Shown piece by piece: positions 11,550-23,120 of a stretch of 64,000 bases of DNA. The stretch lies in the NCBI GenBank assembly GCA_030765055.1, contig CM060954.1, positions 107,676,054-107,740,053 on the forward strand. Direction: 5' to 3'. Under the pieces are notes generated by a model. The model made no database searches and was not told where the DNA came from. It saw nothing but the letters and a program-made list of their open reading frames with translations. Both the position numbers and the translations under genes were made by a program. The stretch is from Mantis religiosa (lineage: Eukaryota > Arthropoda > Insecta > Mantodea > Mantidae). Every line of letters begins with the position of its first letter. Within the stretch, counting starts at the first letter, position 1.

Positions 11550-11756
11550 AATGTTAATTTTGAGTCGAACTAGTAGTACTCAATGCTCCATATATTGCTA
11601 CTGTTTACCTAGAACACATTTTGTTAGGACCTTCCTAACATCCTAACAATGTTGACCTTAGCTGAGGATGTTAGAAAGATCCTAACAAAATGTGTTCCAG
11701 ATAAACACTAGCAATATATGGAGCATTGAGTACCATTTTGTCTCAAAATTATATTT
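11550..11756. repeat. Inverted pair of PLE family 3 terminal repeats
   Basis: Left arm (TTAATTTTGAGTCGAACTAG ... CCTTCCTAACATCC) and right arm (GGATGTTAGAAAGATCC ... CTCAAAATTATATTTA) are inverted over about 90 bases with a short spacer. The same terminal sequence occurs twice in direct order at 56290-56520. Confidence 0.8.
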
Positions 11757-11877
11757 ATTTTGTGCTTCATTGTATCCTAGTCCTTACTCATAGGAACATA
11801 GTATTGAACTGATGCAAGATAGGTAGGTAAAAGGAAACCAATAACTATCAGTAGGGGAAGCAATAATAGTACAAAAT

Positions 11878-11992
11878 TGAATCGAGAATATATTGACACA
11901 TTGCTTCACTCACACTGTTTATTCACAGGACATGTTTCAAGAGCTCTTGCTCCTATCATCAGCTGATACTCGACTTACAAAAGGAGAGGAGA
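11878..11992. mobile_element. PLE family 2 terminal fragment
   Basis: Nearly identical to 44970-45066: ATTGACACATTGCTTCACTC, then ACAGGACATGTTTCAAGAGC and CTCCTATCATCAGCTGATAC. No coding part is attached. Confidence 0.8.
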
Positions 11993-12829
11993 AAGTTGAA
12001 ATTAATAGTAGAAAAGAGCAAACATGTACAAAACCAGTAAATGTGTAAGGGCTGTTCTGGTATTAAAAGGGCCAGGGTCTAGCTCAGAGGTACTTGGTAC
12101 CACCAAGATATTTGGTACCACCCAAGATGTATTTTCTTTAGTACTCAATAAATCATATATATTAGCAAGGTTCATAGCAGTTGTTTAAGCTGTTATTGTT
12201 AAAAAGTAAATCAACACATGCACGCATACAATAAAATCTTAGAAATTCAAAAATTTGTTTACTTTGAGAAGCATCAGAAAATTTATCAGGTGTACATATT
12301 TAACTATGATGCAGAAAATATCACAAAAATATATTTAGTTTCACCCTTTCTTGTGTCTAGTGTTGCCAGATGAGGTATTATGGTTGAAAAAGTGCACTTG
12401 ATGAATGTGTCTTATGGTTCTTAAATCATCATGGGTTTTCTGAAGGAAACAGGTTTCCATAACCAAGATAGATTTAATTATTTAGAGTTAAAAGAGTCGA
12501 CTATATTTGTCTTTGTTAAGGTGTGTAAAGCAGTGAAGTGTTTATGGCATACTTGTCCTACTTTGCATTACTGTTAAATGTCATCAAAGAAGAGACACAG
12601 TGTAATTAAAAGTTTGCTCTCTTGAAGATACATTATTCACATACTGATCCTGAAAAAACATTGAAAAATATTAGGAAATTGAACAAGGTTGTAAAAACTA
12701 TAGAATAAATACATAAAATATGAAGCTAGTTACAGTGAAGCAACAAATACTATACAAATATAATAATTTGTAACATAAAACTTCACTTATTTTATAAGAA
12801 AATGATGACAATTTTCTTATTAATTGATG

Positions 12830-13560
12830 AGGATCGCAATTTTATGAAAACTCATTCATATCATCAGCTCAAACAACCTCGTCAATGTTACAATTACTAG
12901 ATGTCACTATGTTTTTGCCAGTACTACCAAAGTCTGAAAATGAAATAAACTTAAAAACAGAATCGATTGCCGGTATTTCAAAATTCATTATGTAATGTTT
13001 ATTTTTTAAAATAAATAATTTTTCCCAAACCATTAAATCTATTGGACCATTTAATTGTTTTAATAATTTTAACTTCTGTATTTATGATTTATCAGTCTAT
13101 TTATACTTAGTGTTACAAAAATGTTCTTTTGTTCTGGTTTCCAAATTATGTTTTGTCTTTCCAATATAAACTTCAAAAAAATTTTGAAAATGTTTATTTA
13201 CCCAAGGATGGTAAGTAATTTTTTTAAAATTATAATCATCTTTTATTTTTTAAGGGTAGAAATATCATTAACAGTCTTTTTATATTCAAATTTTTCAATT
13301 TTTTATGTATAAAGTCTTTATTAAAACCATTAATTAAAGCAGTATTAATAATATGCTCATATTCTCTATCAAATTCCTCTTTATTCAAGGGTATATTTAT
13401 TAATCTATAAATGAAACTATTAAAAACAGCAAATTTATGTGAAAAAGGGTTAAAACTTTTATTTTTTATGTTATTACCGATATGAGTAGACTTTCTATAA
13501 ATACCAAAGTTTAATTTATTATTATTTCTTATTATCATCTTATTTATGTTCAAATTATTA
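12830..13560 (-). pseudogene. PLE remnant: RT-to-nuclease linker and nuclease tail
   Basis: The minus strand at 13236-13553 encodes NFGIYRKSTHIGNNIKNKSF, FAVFNSFIYRLINIPLNKEE and EYEHIINTALINGFNKDFI. These align by eye with residues 92-160 of the frame at 636-1748 (FGIYRKATHVDNYIKCNPF, VFHNLVHRLINIPLTKTE). Near 12960-13000 the tail block MNFEIPAIDS follows, and TCATCAGCTCAAAC marks the end. The nuclease core between them is degraded. This is a different, older PLE lineage with very AT-rich codons. Confidence 0.8.
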
Positions 13561-14474
13561 TATTTGTATAGTAGCTATACAAGCACATTTTTAAAGAATA
13601 CTCATTACTATTGAAATACCAATTATGAGAAAGTAAAAACAAAATTCTATCTTAAAGCCACTGATTCTCAATAACCAAAAGTTAAATTTAAAATATAACA
13701 AAGAAGATATTTCTCACTTTTTGACATGAATACATCAGCAACTCATACTTCCATTATATGTTTGGTGCCAGTTACAAGGGAAACTACAAATTAAGCCATA
13801 TTAATATTTGTTAATATAATATAAGGAATCGAGTAAACTGGAAAATTTGCACCCATTCTTGTAAATAGCATTTCAAGACTGAGGTTACAGACAAAACCAA
13901 AATTTGAAGTCAATTATTCTTTCTTGAATGGTGATATTTTCTGGGTTAAAATCATTTGTGTTGCACAATATAGCTGTACAAATCCTATTCCTCCCCCCCC
14001 CCCTCCCACCACCCAACATTCCATAGAATACAGAATAAAATAAGTTGCTTACAAAAAGCAAAATAGCTACAGGTTAAAATGAGAAAAAAATTGTATATGA
14101 CTTTGTTGTCTGTACAAATATTAGCTGCAGATGAGAAACTAGCAAAATAGATAATGGGTTTAGAAGAGCTCTTTTGCTTTTATTTATGCTCCAAAGTATC
14201 CAGATGTTTTACAAGTGCATAATTACATTCTCTATGATACACTTTAGGGATGTATGCCAATTTCCCAAATTCTTTAATACAGCTTAAATAAATCTCTTTG
14301 TCATACATTTATTCTGTCTTATCTGCAACTCTCCTGTTTGTGAATGGGTATAGAGAGAGCATACATTTTTAAAATCACTGTGCAGTATTTAAAAAAATAT
14401 TAACTTTTTAAAAGTTTAAACTTTAAGAGCACAAGTATTACATGCTTTGTACGCTTTTTGGAATACTCTTTCAG

Positions 14475-14646
14475 TGCTCGCAAGCGGCCAATTCCATATC
14501 ATCGACCTACTCCTCCAACACCTTCTTCATTAAGCAGCCGCCGTACATGGAGCAGTGGAAGTGTCTCTCCCCGAAGCAGTTGGTCTGATGCTACCCGATC
14601 TCCAGCACGTTCTACCACTCGCAGTCCTTCTCCATATAGTCGATGA
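14475..14646 (+). CDS. Possible terminal coding exon of a Ser/Arg-rich protein
   Basis: A splice-acceptor-like TTTCAG ends at 14474. An open frame with clearly higher GC and coding-like composition then runs to TGA at 14644-14646. It encodes about 56 residues: ARKRPIPYHRPTPPTPS, then SRRTWSSGSVSPRSS and repeated S-P, R-S and T-R-S-P units to a PYSR end. Such tails occur in nuclear SR-related splicing proteins, but I cannot name the gene. The one-base lead-in before GCT means the upstream exon should end in phase 2. No upstream exon was recognised in the window, so the body of the gene may lie far to the left behind long introns. AT-rich sequence follows as a candidate 3'UTR, with an AATAAA near 15796. 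An isolated pseudogene exon is the alternative. Confidence 0.5.
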
Positions 14647-16055
14647 GAGCATACTCAAAAACATGTGCAGCATAGCATGTTCACATGTTGTGTTAGATAC
14701 TAATTTGAAAAACTGGAATATCTACACCTCCCTTACCAAAGCCTTTAAATTATTTACAGTTTAGTATTTATTTAGCATTACAAAATAGAGAAGGTACTCA
14801 TAAGTAGTTTACAGTATGTTGAAAAAAATGACCATGTTTTATTAAGCCACATTAAACACTGAAAGTATCATTACAATCAGTGGGACAAAAATATTTTCGT
14901 TACTTTAATTGAAATATTAACTTGTTGCAGTGATTGTAGCTAGTTTTGTAGGCCTGCTCAGACCCTTAGCATAGCACAGTATTATTCATTTCTTATACTT
15001 TATTTTTTGGAAGGGGATTTGTGGTAAGCTTACGTTACGCATGCTGTGTTTTATCCAAAAAACTGCATTTAAAATACAACTCAAATGTTAGAGTTAGAAA
15101 ATAGGTTGTGGGTGTGGTTGAATCTAAGGTTTCAGTGACAGTGATATTGAACATTTTATGTATAACTTTTTTGGCATTACCAGAGTGTATCATGATTTCT
15201 TGTATTGAGACTGGTCAAACTACTTATAAGGTAAGGAGCTCATGGTGCTCCTGAAGTCAATGGAATAGACAAGTGCAGTGGTTTAATGGAAATTGAAATC
15301 TGTAGCTTTATGAACGTTCACAGCATCACAAGTTTATTCATGCTTCTTTTATAGCGGTTTCTTTCATACTTCAAACTGTCACTGAGTGACCCAGTCCTTG
15401 AGCAGTCTAGTCATTTAAGTTTAGAGGCATGTATTATTTTAGGTTGCAGCTTGGGAAACCATGCCACATTTACTTAGATAAAATGTTTGATACTGTGAAA
15501 ATGCAAACCAAATGAAAATTCAAATTGCCATATGTTAGCTTCACACAGAGTGTTTCTGCTTAGTTCTACAAGCTATGAGTTAAAAAATTCTTGCTTCATG
15601 CAATGTACTTAGTTGGCCAAAATGAAACTCTATAATACTGCCAGTATAATAATCCTGTATTAACACATGACATAATGTTACAGAAGGTTTATGTGTATAT
15701 ATAATTTATGCCTTTCCTGATAACTGGAATTTTAAAACAGTATAAATGCGCTTTGAATATTTTACATAGCATTTTCATATTTAGGATATTTTCAAATAAA
15801 GGATTAGTAACTCTAGCTTTTAGATCCAAGTGCTATAGAACTAAGTCATATTATTTTCTATTAACAATTGCATTTCATACTTATTTTAAGACTTAATAAT
15901 TCTGTAAAACAGTAAGTCAAAAGGAGACCTTCAGACCACATAGAGCAATTCACAGAATCTAACATTTGAATTTGTTCTATAAATCAATACATTTTGGAGT
16001 TAATCTTAAAAAATATGTGCACCTTATCACTAATACTGAAGTTTCTGAACAGTGA
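14647..16055 (+). other. Candidate 3'UTR and downstream AT-rich sequence
   Basis: No further coding signature. If the exon at 14475-14646 is real, this would hold its 3'UTR; AAATAAA near 15795-15801 is one possible polyadenylation signal. Nothing else recognised. Confidence 0.35.
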
Positions 16056-16059
16056 GATT

Positions 16060-17310
16060 AACTCAAAATATTTGAGGGATAGTTAATACAGCATACCTCA
16101 CTTGTAAAAATTGGACATGTTTTGAAAAAATTGGTTCCCATCTTCAACTTACAATTTACAATTATGTCATCTCATATTCTATTGATGGAAGTCCCTGGTG
16201 ATGGTGATATGAACTTGCTGAGCTGGTTCATTGATGGTAGATCTTCTTCTTAATCCTTTCCTTAGTAGTACCACTTTACAGCGGTGTTAGGGGATTCTTG
16301 TTCCTCGATCTCTTTAAGGTGGGCCTGAGGAGCCGAAGCTCTGGATCTTGTGATAGAGAACCAGGATGGGTGATCAGTCCAATGCCTGGTGTGAGAGTGA
16401 AGGAAGTGGATGATTGTATGAGGGCAAGATGAGTGATAGGAAAGATGTGATGGAGAAGTTGGTGGAATGCTGGCAAGGGAAACCGGAGGACCCGGAGAAA
16501 ACCTGCTCCAGCGCCATGTTGTCCACCACAAATCTCACTTTGCAGTCAGCTGGGATCGAACCCAGGCTACCTTGGTGAGAGCCAAGTGGTGATGGTAGAT
16601 CAAAATTCATAATTCAGTCTTTGTTTTTTTATAAGTAATGTAGATATTCTCCTATACTGAGACTTCAGTCAGGTAACGTGTTGTTTTGAGGTCAGTTTCT
16701 GGAATAATAATGTCGATTGTCTGGCTTTAGTCTAGTTTTCAAGTGTTCTGTTTTGTGTGTATGTGTACTAAATCATAGTCTGCACAATTAATTTTATGTA
16801 TATCCGATCTTTTATGTGAGAAATCATCCTTTAAAGAACTACAAACTAAATTTGTATGCTGTTTTGTTTTGTTTTGAGATGCTAAAATGATATTGTCTTT
16901 TTTTAAAATATATTCTTAATTTTTTGTTTGCCTAAGAGTAATATGTGAATTTCATGCACTGGAAAATTTCTTTTTTGGGTTTTAATATGATAGTCTCGTT
17001 GTTGATTTTGAGATTTTTGTGTTGTATAGTATTAGAATGTGATCTTGCACAGATGACTATGTAAAGAATAATAGCTTTAACCTAAAATCCCACCAAGTTG
17101 CAATTTCAATAGGTAAGATTCAGACTACTTCTCACTCCCCTCAATAAGGAACACGTACATACACTGCATATAGCATTAGTCAGTGGTTTCAGTCCCTATC
17201 AAGAGAATTCAAGATGACACAAATACATCAACTAATCAATGTAAGTTGAAGATGGGAACTAAGTATCCCAAAATATGCCCAATGTTTTACAAATGGGGTA
17301 TAATGTAAAC
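16060..17310. mobile_element. Degenerate PLE bounded by inverted terminal motifs
   Basis: At 16095-16150 the terminal motif reads CTTGTAAAAATTGGACATG followed by TTCCCATCTTCAACTTACAA. At 17240-17305 the same motif appears inverted (TGTAAGTTGAAGATGGGAAC ... GTTTTACAAATGGGGTA). The interior is decayed, with no readable RT. GATATGAACTTGCTGAGCTGG near 16208 is shared with 8181. A SINE interrupts it at 16244-16589. Confidence 0.55.
16244..16589 (-). repeat. tRNA-derived SINE (family 2) with 12-bp TSD
   Basis: The direct repeat TGATGGTAGATC at 16232-16243 and 16590-16601 flanks the insert. On the minus strand the head contains CTCTCACCAAGGTAGCCTGG then GGTTCGATCCCAGC (B box). The body (AAAGTGAGATTTGTGGTGGA, ACAACATGGCGCTGG, CCGGTTTCCCTTGCCA) matches the copy at 51721-52005. 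Confidence 0.85.
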
Positions 17311-17524
17311 CTGACCCTCTAATTACATTCATTTGTTTTTGATAAATAACATATTTTCTCTAGTTAAATTAAAGCTGATTAAAGCCTTTAAAATACTTTA
17401 AAATCAAGAGATATATCTGTAAAAGTGTTTTCCTTCCGTCACATCTTGATTTTCATTTTTAGAAATGAGCAAAGGATCCAAATTAATATTCAGTTAATTA
17501 CAAAACATAATTTTATGTGCTCCA

Positions 17525-17840
17525 GAAATTGCTCAGAGAACTGAGATTGTCCTACCGGAGGAGGAAGTGTTTAACAGTAGCACATCATCCTCCCATGCAG
17601 GGCTGGGACTCTCGCCAACACTACTACCCTGAAAGAGACCACCAGATGAGTGATGATGTGAAATGATAATGGAGATGAAATAAAGGGTCAGGAAATTTGG
17701 TGTATGTAATTAACCTATCCAGTATTTGCCTGGCAACATGGGAAAACCCCTCACAAAACCTAAGTGTCAGGTAGGCTGGCCACAGGAAACGAACCCAGAC
17801 ATCCCGAATGTGGGTCACCTGAGCCATCCCACTCGGTTAG
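17525..17840 (-). repeat. tRNA-derived SINE (family 3)
   Basis: Minus-strand head CGAGTGGGATGGCTCAGGTG resembles an A box, with GGTTCGTTTCC as a B box. The body matches 9060-9380 (CCTGAAAGAGACCACCAGATGA; ATGATAATGGAGATGA; CTGGCAACATGGGAAAACCC). Confidence 0.75.
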
Positions 17841-17849
17841 AAGAAGGTC

Positions 17850-20080
17850 AAGTTTTCGCTATTACAATTTTGAGGAATGTACTGCTACACCTTGAGAATG
17901 CAATTGTTATTTATAAATTCCAGGAAGAGAACATTTTAACTGATTAAAGACTTAAAAGGTGTGCAACCATGGCAATACTATTAGAGAAATAAAATATTTT
18001 TCAGTATTTAGTACCAAATTCCCAATTGGAAGGAACAAAAAACAGAAAAATTATGTTTGAGACATGTAACATGGTTTTCACAGCTGCTTCATTTTTCTAG
18101 TAGTTGTTTTTGTACATACCAAAACTAACAAATCATATAAACCTAAGAATTTTAAAATTAAGCTGTTTCTTTTAAAGGTGTAATTTTAATATCATGGAAA
18201 GGCTTTGTCGGATGATGCTGATACATATGGAACCTTAGAGGATGCTCTAACTTAAATTTATCCATTCTTCAAGAAATGTTGGAAAGCTATTGAAGTATAA
18301 TCATGAAATATATACAACCAAAATCAATCATGATAGTATGTAAAAATATGGCAATAACAGAATAAGGTGATCCTTAGTGTTTATATATCATTACTTTGTA
18401 AAAAGAAAAGAATTTATCAGTTTGTCCAGTACAAAAGGAAATAGAGTAAGAAAGAAAGAACACAACATTGTTATTACTATTGCTGGTGTCAGCTAATAAC
18501 AAAAGCTGTTGCACCATTCTGATGATCATATCATATACACTGATTCAGGCCCAATTGTTTTATGTTTATTTATTTATTGGCTTTAAACCAGGGTTTTGTA
18601 CTGTCCGGTTTAGCAGTTTTGTTTATTATTGTTAATGGCTTATTTATTGACCATAAAAGTTGTAATATTTATTTCTTTGATATATTCTTTATTAAATGTA
18701 TCTACCATAGGCTATTTTTAGGTCTATTAAAGTGCATGATAACAAATCTAAATTTAGAAGGAATGCAATAATTATTTGGCTTTACCACATCTTGGGAGAG
18801 TGCAGACCATAGTTTTTTATATCTGCTCTTTGTGTTCTCAATACAGATTTTGAAATACTATAAGCAACAAATCATTAAGGATAATAAAAATGATAACAAA
18901 CTAAAGGTATCATTCAGAACACAGCAATCTAAGCTTTTAGAAATTCCAGATTATACTCTCTGTTAGGAAACATGCAACTGAACAGCATATAGGTCTTATA
19001 CATTGTTTTAAAAGTCTAGTCTTATATCTAGTCATAAACTGCTGGAATTGCAAGAGAAAGTAATTTTAACATTTTTGTATGAACATAAATATTTATTTAT
19101 TAATTAATTTATTTATTTAGGCATATTATTACATTTTTCTCATACATTTATTCTTCAAGAACTTTTATGTTCTCCATGGTCTAGTCAGAAGATGTGAAAT
19201 ACATCTATAAAGCGTTAACTTAGTGATATTAAATTGCAGAGGTATACCTCTTGCATGACAATACTCTTGAGCCAGAAGCTGGTGTAAAGAAATGTCATAT
19301 TGCATAAATGTCAATGCAAATGGCTGTTAAAGTAGATGACAGTGCAACATACTCCCAGACTATATATTTGAGAACATAAGACATTAAGTTTTATGGTACT
19401 TGTTTTCAAAATAATTATATTTTTTGTTAAGTATATGGATAGGCATAAATCATGTATGGCAGAAGTAAAATGAAGATATAATATTAGTAAAATGTTTCTT
19501 TCTGTGCTCATTTTGTGTTGGGTTGGAGATCTGTAACTTGAAATAATGATTATCTTCAGTTAATGACGACAAGTCAAAAATCTCTCTCCTTAACTGCACT
19601 CTTGTGTTTAGATGATTTTTGTTTTATGGTATCTTTTCTCCATTTTCAGGTCATTTGACTCTAAGCCAAGACCTTTTATTTATTGTATCCATAGAGTGTC
19701 TATTTTTATTTCTGCTGAAATGTTCACTTAATTGGATCTGTGTAAATGAACGTTTATTTTACTTAACATTCCTTATATGTACTATTGTAATGTTGTTGAC
19801 AGTATTTTGTAAAGAATATTATATAGAATTTTTGTTGCAATTTTGCAATTCTACACTTATTTGTATGTATAGAATTATTTATTTATTTATTCATTTTGTC
19901 ACTTTGTTATTATACATGTATTACTGGTCATAAAAATGTTGATACTGTGTCCATACATTGTTTAATTTTGTTTTGAACCCAGTTAACTATGAAACCAAAA
20001 ATTGAAATAAGGGTGCAAACATAAATCAGCTGACTGCTGCTCATTAATATTGAATTTTTACAAATAGGAGTGATTTGGGG
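17850..20080. other. AT-rich sequence, nothing recognised
   Basis: Open frames at 18562-18771 and 19619-19933 encode hydrophobic, low-complexity peptides without family signature and are best read as chance frames in AT-rich DNA. Confidence 0.5.
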
Positions 20081-20087
20081 ACAATTT

Positions 20088-20252
20088 ATTTAAGCAGGGC
20101 TTTGGCTTCATGAAAACAGGATTTGGAGTCTGATCCAGAGTTGGAACCTTCTTCAATCATAAATGCACATTTATTTAAGCAGCGGTGGCCTTGGCTTTAT
20201 GAAAACAGGATTTGGAATCTGATCCAGAGTTGGTACCTTCTTCAATCATAGA
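20088..20252. repeat. Tandem duplication of an 82-bp unit
   Basis: Two copies of a unit containing GCTT(C/T)ATGAAAACAGGATTT, CTGATCCAGAGTTGG and ACCTTCTTCAATCATA lie head to tail (about 20088-20169 and 20170-20252). The minus strand is open across it (20175-20366) but no family was recognised. Confidence 0.8.
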
Positions 20253-20462
20253 TGCACAAACTACCGTTTTAAAGCATAGTTTAGTACATTTTTCAAAATA
20301 TTCTGATATACGCCCTTTGACAACAAAAATGAGCAGAGTCTGCAGGCTATATTTTTCTAATTCCACATAATTTCCAAGGCCGATTTACAACGGTGTCATG
20401 GAACACATCTCTTTAACTTAGTTCTACTGAATCCTGTCATAATTGAGTCTCAGTTACTAAAC

Positions 20463-20535
20463 ATGCACTATAGCCGAGCGGTTATAGACAAGTATGTAGG
20501 AGCTGGACGTACAAAGGTTCAAATCCTGAACTACA
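20463..20535 (+). repeat. tRNA-like SINE head or tRNA pseudogene
   Basis: TATAGCCGAGCGGTTATA resembles an A box of a long-arm tRNA and GGTTCAAATCC is a canonical B box, 40 bases apart. A short T run follows. No closed acceptor stem is evident, so I do not call a functional tRNA gene. Confidence 0.5.
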
Positions 20536-20704
20536 TTTTTTTTTAGGAATACAAAATGTATATCATGCATTTATAACTTCCATTTGCTAAGGTTTACTTG
20601 ATTTTATGATATTTATACTCATACATAAAACCTGAAACACTCTACTCTGTTTTTAAATTAACTTAAATATTTTATTCCTGTATGTAAAATCAAATCAAAA
20701 AGTA

Positions 20705-20862
20705 AATTAACTTATGTGTTTCAAATGGGATGAAGTTTGTCCTTGAATGCTACTAGGTGAGCAACCAATCGGAGTCCTGTGGTGTTGTCATATTGCATTC
20801 CCTGTAGGTGATGTGTGGTGAGCACCAACTGAATCCATTTCTAATAAATACTATTTGTGCTA
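20705..20862. repeat. Dispersed 155-bp repeat, also at 62672-62824
   Basis: Shared blocks include GTCCTTGAATGCTACTAGGT, GAGCAACCAATC, GTGGTGTTGTCATATTGCAT and CTAATAAATACTATTTGTGC. Both copies end at the same place (CTAAGAC). No coding content; class unknown. Confidence 0.85.
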
Positions 20863-21306
20863 AGACAAAAATTTAAATTTTGCACAAAGTGATCCATGAA
20901 GAAGGTAGAGAGTAATGTGTGTAACATAACTGTAAATATCCCATATTTTTAGCTCAAACAGTTTTTCTAATACAAATAAATAAAGCAACAATATATTATA
21001 ACAATGCATCGTGATGTAAGCACTGTAATGAACATCATTATTGGTTGGCATGTATGCATGTACCTATTATTTTTAGTTACTCAGAGCTGAAATGTAAACA
21101 TATGACATGACTCGAGAAAAGAATTATACTGTGAAATAGCAAGGTGTTTTTTAAATTCGAGAGAGAACAAACCGTACACTTCCAGCTGGCTCATAAAATT
21201 TTGAATCAGAACGTGTATCGTCACATTATATGTTTTTTTATGAACTGTTTGTAATCTCTATTTACTTTAGAGAGTTCAAAGTAGTATTATTCAGTTGTTC
21301 TTCCAT

Positions 21307-22724
21307 TTAACCGCTTCGCTGATGGCCATTTAAACCCTTCAGGGGCTGGAAACGGATACCCAATAAACAGAACAAGACATTTAAATTGTTAAATGCTGTA
21401 AAAATGCATCACAAATACAATTCTGAATCTTCCGTATTTATTAAGTTATTTAAACGAAACAAAAACTGGTTTAAAACTCATTAAAGGCAGTATAAATATA
21501 CAGTAACAATAAAGTAGAGACTACATTAATAAACTGTTGAAATTTCACTAGTTTGTTTCACTGTAGCAAAAGCCATTCTTTGCGCCGAACGCGCCTAATA
21601 TTTGAATCATTTTATTTTGTGTGTATACGAGCCAATGTATGTATAGCTACGCAAGCGACTTCTCTGGTTCAAGTTTATTTATGCTATACCAAACGATAAT
21701 CATACGAGTATATGTTGCGTTACACTGGAAAGAAAACTCACTGTCAGCATGTTATTACAGTGTTTCTCAACCAAGGTTTCTGTTAGCCGTATGCAGCTGT
21801 TTTCACTCAGTATTTTAGTTATTTATAATCTCTCTGTATTCAGAGTGATTTCTTATAGCTATCAAGAGCTAAATGAATGGCACATTTGAAATTGTTAAAT
21901 TTCAATGTTAACCATGATTTATACCTGTAATGTAGCAAATAAATTAGCTTGCGTATGATGTATACAGGCTTCTGGTATTACTGTAGAAAATCTGGAAGAT
22001 TTGTTGTGCGATTATGAAGGAGATGTTTAGGATATAGGTAGCAGTGACGTGTACTGGTCTACAGATGGCATGTTAGCTACTCTATTGTTTGGGGGAAGTG
22101 GCGGGTCAAACATGGGTGATGTGAATCAGCTATTACTAACTATCCCTCTTTACGGAAAATAGTTAAATGTTAAAGTATTTTTATACTACTGGATGTAACC
22201 ATGCACAATTGTTTAGTAATTTTCAGAGCTGTAAATTCATGTAAGGCATTCATCTACCTGTACTTGCGCGTATAAATAGCTCCTAACCTATTGAGTACTA
22301 TAATACTCATAGGCCTCATTATACTGGGGGGGGGGGGGTAAGAATCAGCCCTCATAGTTGAGAGAAAACACTTTCCTAAAAGGATACCACCCACAACTAA
22401 AAAAGTCGCAACCATTTCGAAAATGTGTAGTGTGTTGCGAAAAAGAAGGTCGCAAGGAAACCAATATTATTTGGTGTGAATCTGCAGATGTGCCCTTGGG
22501 TGTGGATCCAGGTTTGGAGGTGTACAATTCAAAAAGAAACCTTTAAGGGTACGTTTACATCCCTTATAGAACTAATTTAAATTTATTGTAAAATAGGAAG
22601 ATTAAAATAATTGGTATTAAATGAGCATTAAATGCATGTATGCGCAGGACGTCTATACACGTCCATATCGGTTTGGGGCATTTTAACTTGGACGTCATGA
22701 CGTCCATATTGGTGAAAGGGTTAA
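21307..22724. mobile_element. piggyBac-like element, internally deleted
   Basis: The left end is TTAA followed by CCGCTTCGCTGATGG. The right end is GGTGAAAGGG followed by TTAA, the inverted form of the CCCTTT...-type piggyBac terminus with the family's TTAA target site. Inside are remnants of the transposase: an acidic N-terminal piece (ASGITVENLEDLLCDYEGDV, near 21967-22028) and the cysteine-rich C-terminal domain at 22345-22546. The DDD catalytic core between them is missing. The TTAA at the right coincides with the resumption of another transposase reading frame, which supports this as the insertion boundary. The left end is the less certain one. Confidence 0.65.
22358..22546 (+). pseudogene. 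piggyBac transposase C-terminal zinc-binding domain
   Basis: A 62-residue frame reads KCVVCCEKEGRKETN, then WCESADVPLGVDPGLEVYNS. It follows the C-terminal Cys-rich (RING/PHD-like) domain of piggyBac transposases (CxxC...RxET...WC..CDVPLC..PCF..YH). Several metal ligands are replaced (C to A/S in CESA, C to G in LGVDPG, H to N), so it could not fold normally. In the family this domain binds the element ends. A run of G lies just upstream at 22327-22338. Confidence 0.75.
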
Positions 22725-23120
22725 AAACCAGGGAAAAGTGTATGAGCTGAATAAACTTGCAATTGAAATGAAACATGAGATAATCTGCCTTCCCCCTTTG
22801 CACTGCCAGTACAATCCAGTTGAGTTAATGTGGGTTCAAATTATGTTGCAAACAGAAATAACACTTTTAAACTGAGTGTCATTGAACAACTTATTCACAA
22901 AGAAATTGACAAGGTAACACAACATTGGGAAAACTGAGGCATACAGATAAACTACAAGCAGATGGCTTTTGGGAAGAAACAGCACATGACGAGGTTTTGG
23001 TGCCTATTATTATAAATTTGCACACTTGGACGATGAAGACAATGGCAATGACAGATTATCTCTTGACTTAAGTGGCATTCACAGATATATGGATGCACTA
23101 TTGGCAGTTCCATTGGATTA
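22725..23120 (+). pseudogene. IS630/Tc1-type DDE transposase C-terminal remnant
   Basis: The frame reads KNQGKVYELNKLAIEMKHEI then ICLPPLHCQYNPVELMWVQI. This matches the conserved LPPYHC..NPIELxW block, which holds the last catalytic acidic residue (E) of DDE_3 superfamily transposases. Later KKLTR*HNIGKTEAY and an acidic tail (DDEDNGNDRLSLDLSGIH) follow. There are several stops. The frame begins exactly at the piggyBac TTAA, so the 5' part should lie left of 21307, where I could not read it. Confidence 0.65.

Noticed and set aside
19619..19933. Hydrophobic 104-residue frame resembling a membrane protein
   Set aside because: Very AT-rich, no signature, no splice context; best explained as chance.
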